This document shows, one piece after another, positions 5,807 through 5,812 of a stretch of 5,812 nucleotides of DNA. This DNA is from an uncultured Intestinimonas sp. (GTDB taxonomy: Bacteria; Bacillota_A; Clostridia; Oscillospirales; Oscillospiraceae). A program made the translations under genes and the position numbers. The stretch lies in contig CAUBHZ010000134.1 in assembly GCA_958435885.1 (NCBI GenBank), forward strand, positions 1 through 5,812, read 5' to 3'. Within the stretch, counting starts at the first letter, position 1, and each line of letters opens with the position of its first letter. The notes under the pieces are model-generated. The model saw nothing but the letters and a program-made list of their open reading frames with translations. It was not told where the DNA came from and did not search any database.

Positions 5807-5812
5807 ACAAAG
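5803..5812 (+). CDS. Possible start of a downstream gene (three codons only)
   Basis: ATGAACAAAG at the window's end overlaps the WYL gene stop as ATGA, the same coupling arrangement seen inside the murein operon. It would encode MNK. Upstream purines (GGGA at 5791-5794, AGGA at 5796-5799) give only a mediocre ribosome binding site. Too little is present to name it, and it may simply be sequence around the stop codon. Confidence 0.3.

Noticed and set aside
1..5812. Search for tRNA/rRNA genes, CRISPR arrays, insertion sequences and phage genes
   Set aside because: No tRNA-like cloverleaf, repeat-spacer pattern, transposase motif or long flanking inverted repeats were seen by eye. The coding genes occupy nearly the whole window.

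Overview
The window is GC-rich, densely coding bacterial DNA with strong G/C third-position bias, AGGAGG-type ribosome binding sites and sigma-A-like promoters. The protein families (a YkfA/YkfB/YkfC-type murein peptide set, an uncharacterised FAD-dependent dehydrogenase of the COG2509 type, a WYL regulator) suggest a GC-rich member of the Clostridia, most likely Oscillospiraceae (Flavonifractor/Lawsonibacter-like). The lineage is an inference from composition and gene content, not a match.

Layout. (1) Bases 1-716, minus strand: the N-terminal 238 residues of an FAD-dependent dehydrogenase, cut by the window edge, with its own promoter near 777-801. (2) Bases 821-850: a strong intrinsic terminator on the minus strand that closes the next unit. 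(3) Bases 878-4545, minus strand: a compact four-gene operon in the order L-Ala-D/L-Glu epimerase, LD-carboxypeptidase, class A beta-lactamase-fold serine hydrolase, NlpC/P60 endopeptidase. The gaps between genes are 17 nt, a 4-nt ATGA overlap, and 7 nt. (4) Bases 4546-4813: a divergent control region with an extended -10 promoter facing each way and several inverted repeats, one lying on the predicted operon start site. (5) Bases 4814-5806, plus strand: a complete WYL-domain transcriptional regulator. (6) Bases 5803-5812: a possible start of a further gene overlapping the regulator's stop codon by ATGA.

How the genes fit together. Three operon products match the established Bacillus ykfA-ykfB-ykfC logic for breaking down cell-wall stem peptides. 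The S66 carboxypeptidase removes the terminal D-Ala, the NlpC/P60 enzyme cuts L-Ala-gamma-D-Glu from the diamino acid, and the epimerase turns L-Ala-D-Glu into L-Ala-L-Glu, which ordinary peptidases can use. None of the four proteins shows a signal peptide, so the whole pathway looks cytoplasmic and presumably acts on imported peptides; no transporter is in the window. The unusual member is the serine hydrolase, which has the class A SxxK/SDN/KTG motifs but no recognisable omega-loop ExxLN glutamate and no export signal. The divergent WYL protein is a natural candidate regulator of the operon, but the sequence alone does not prove this.
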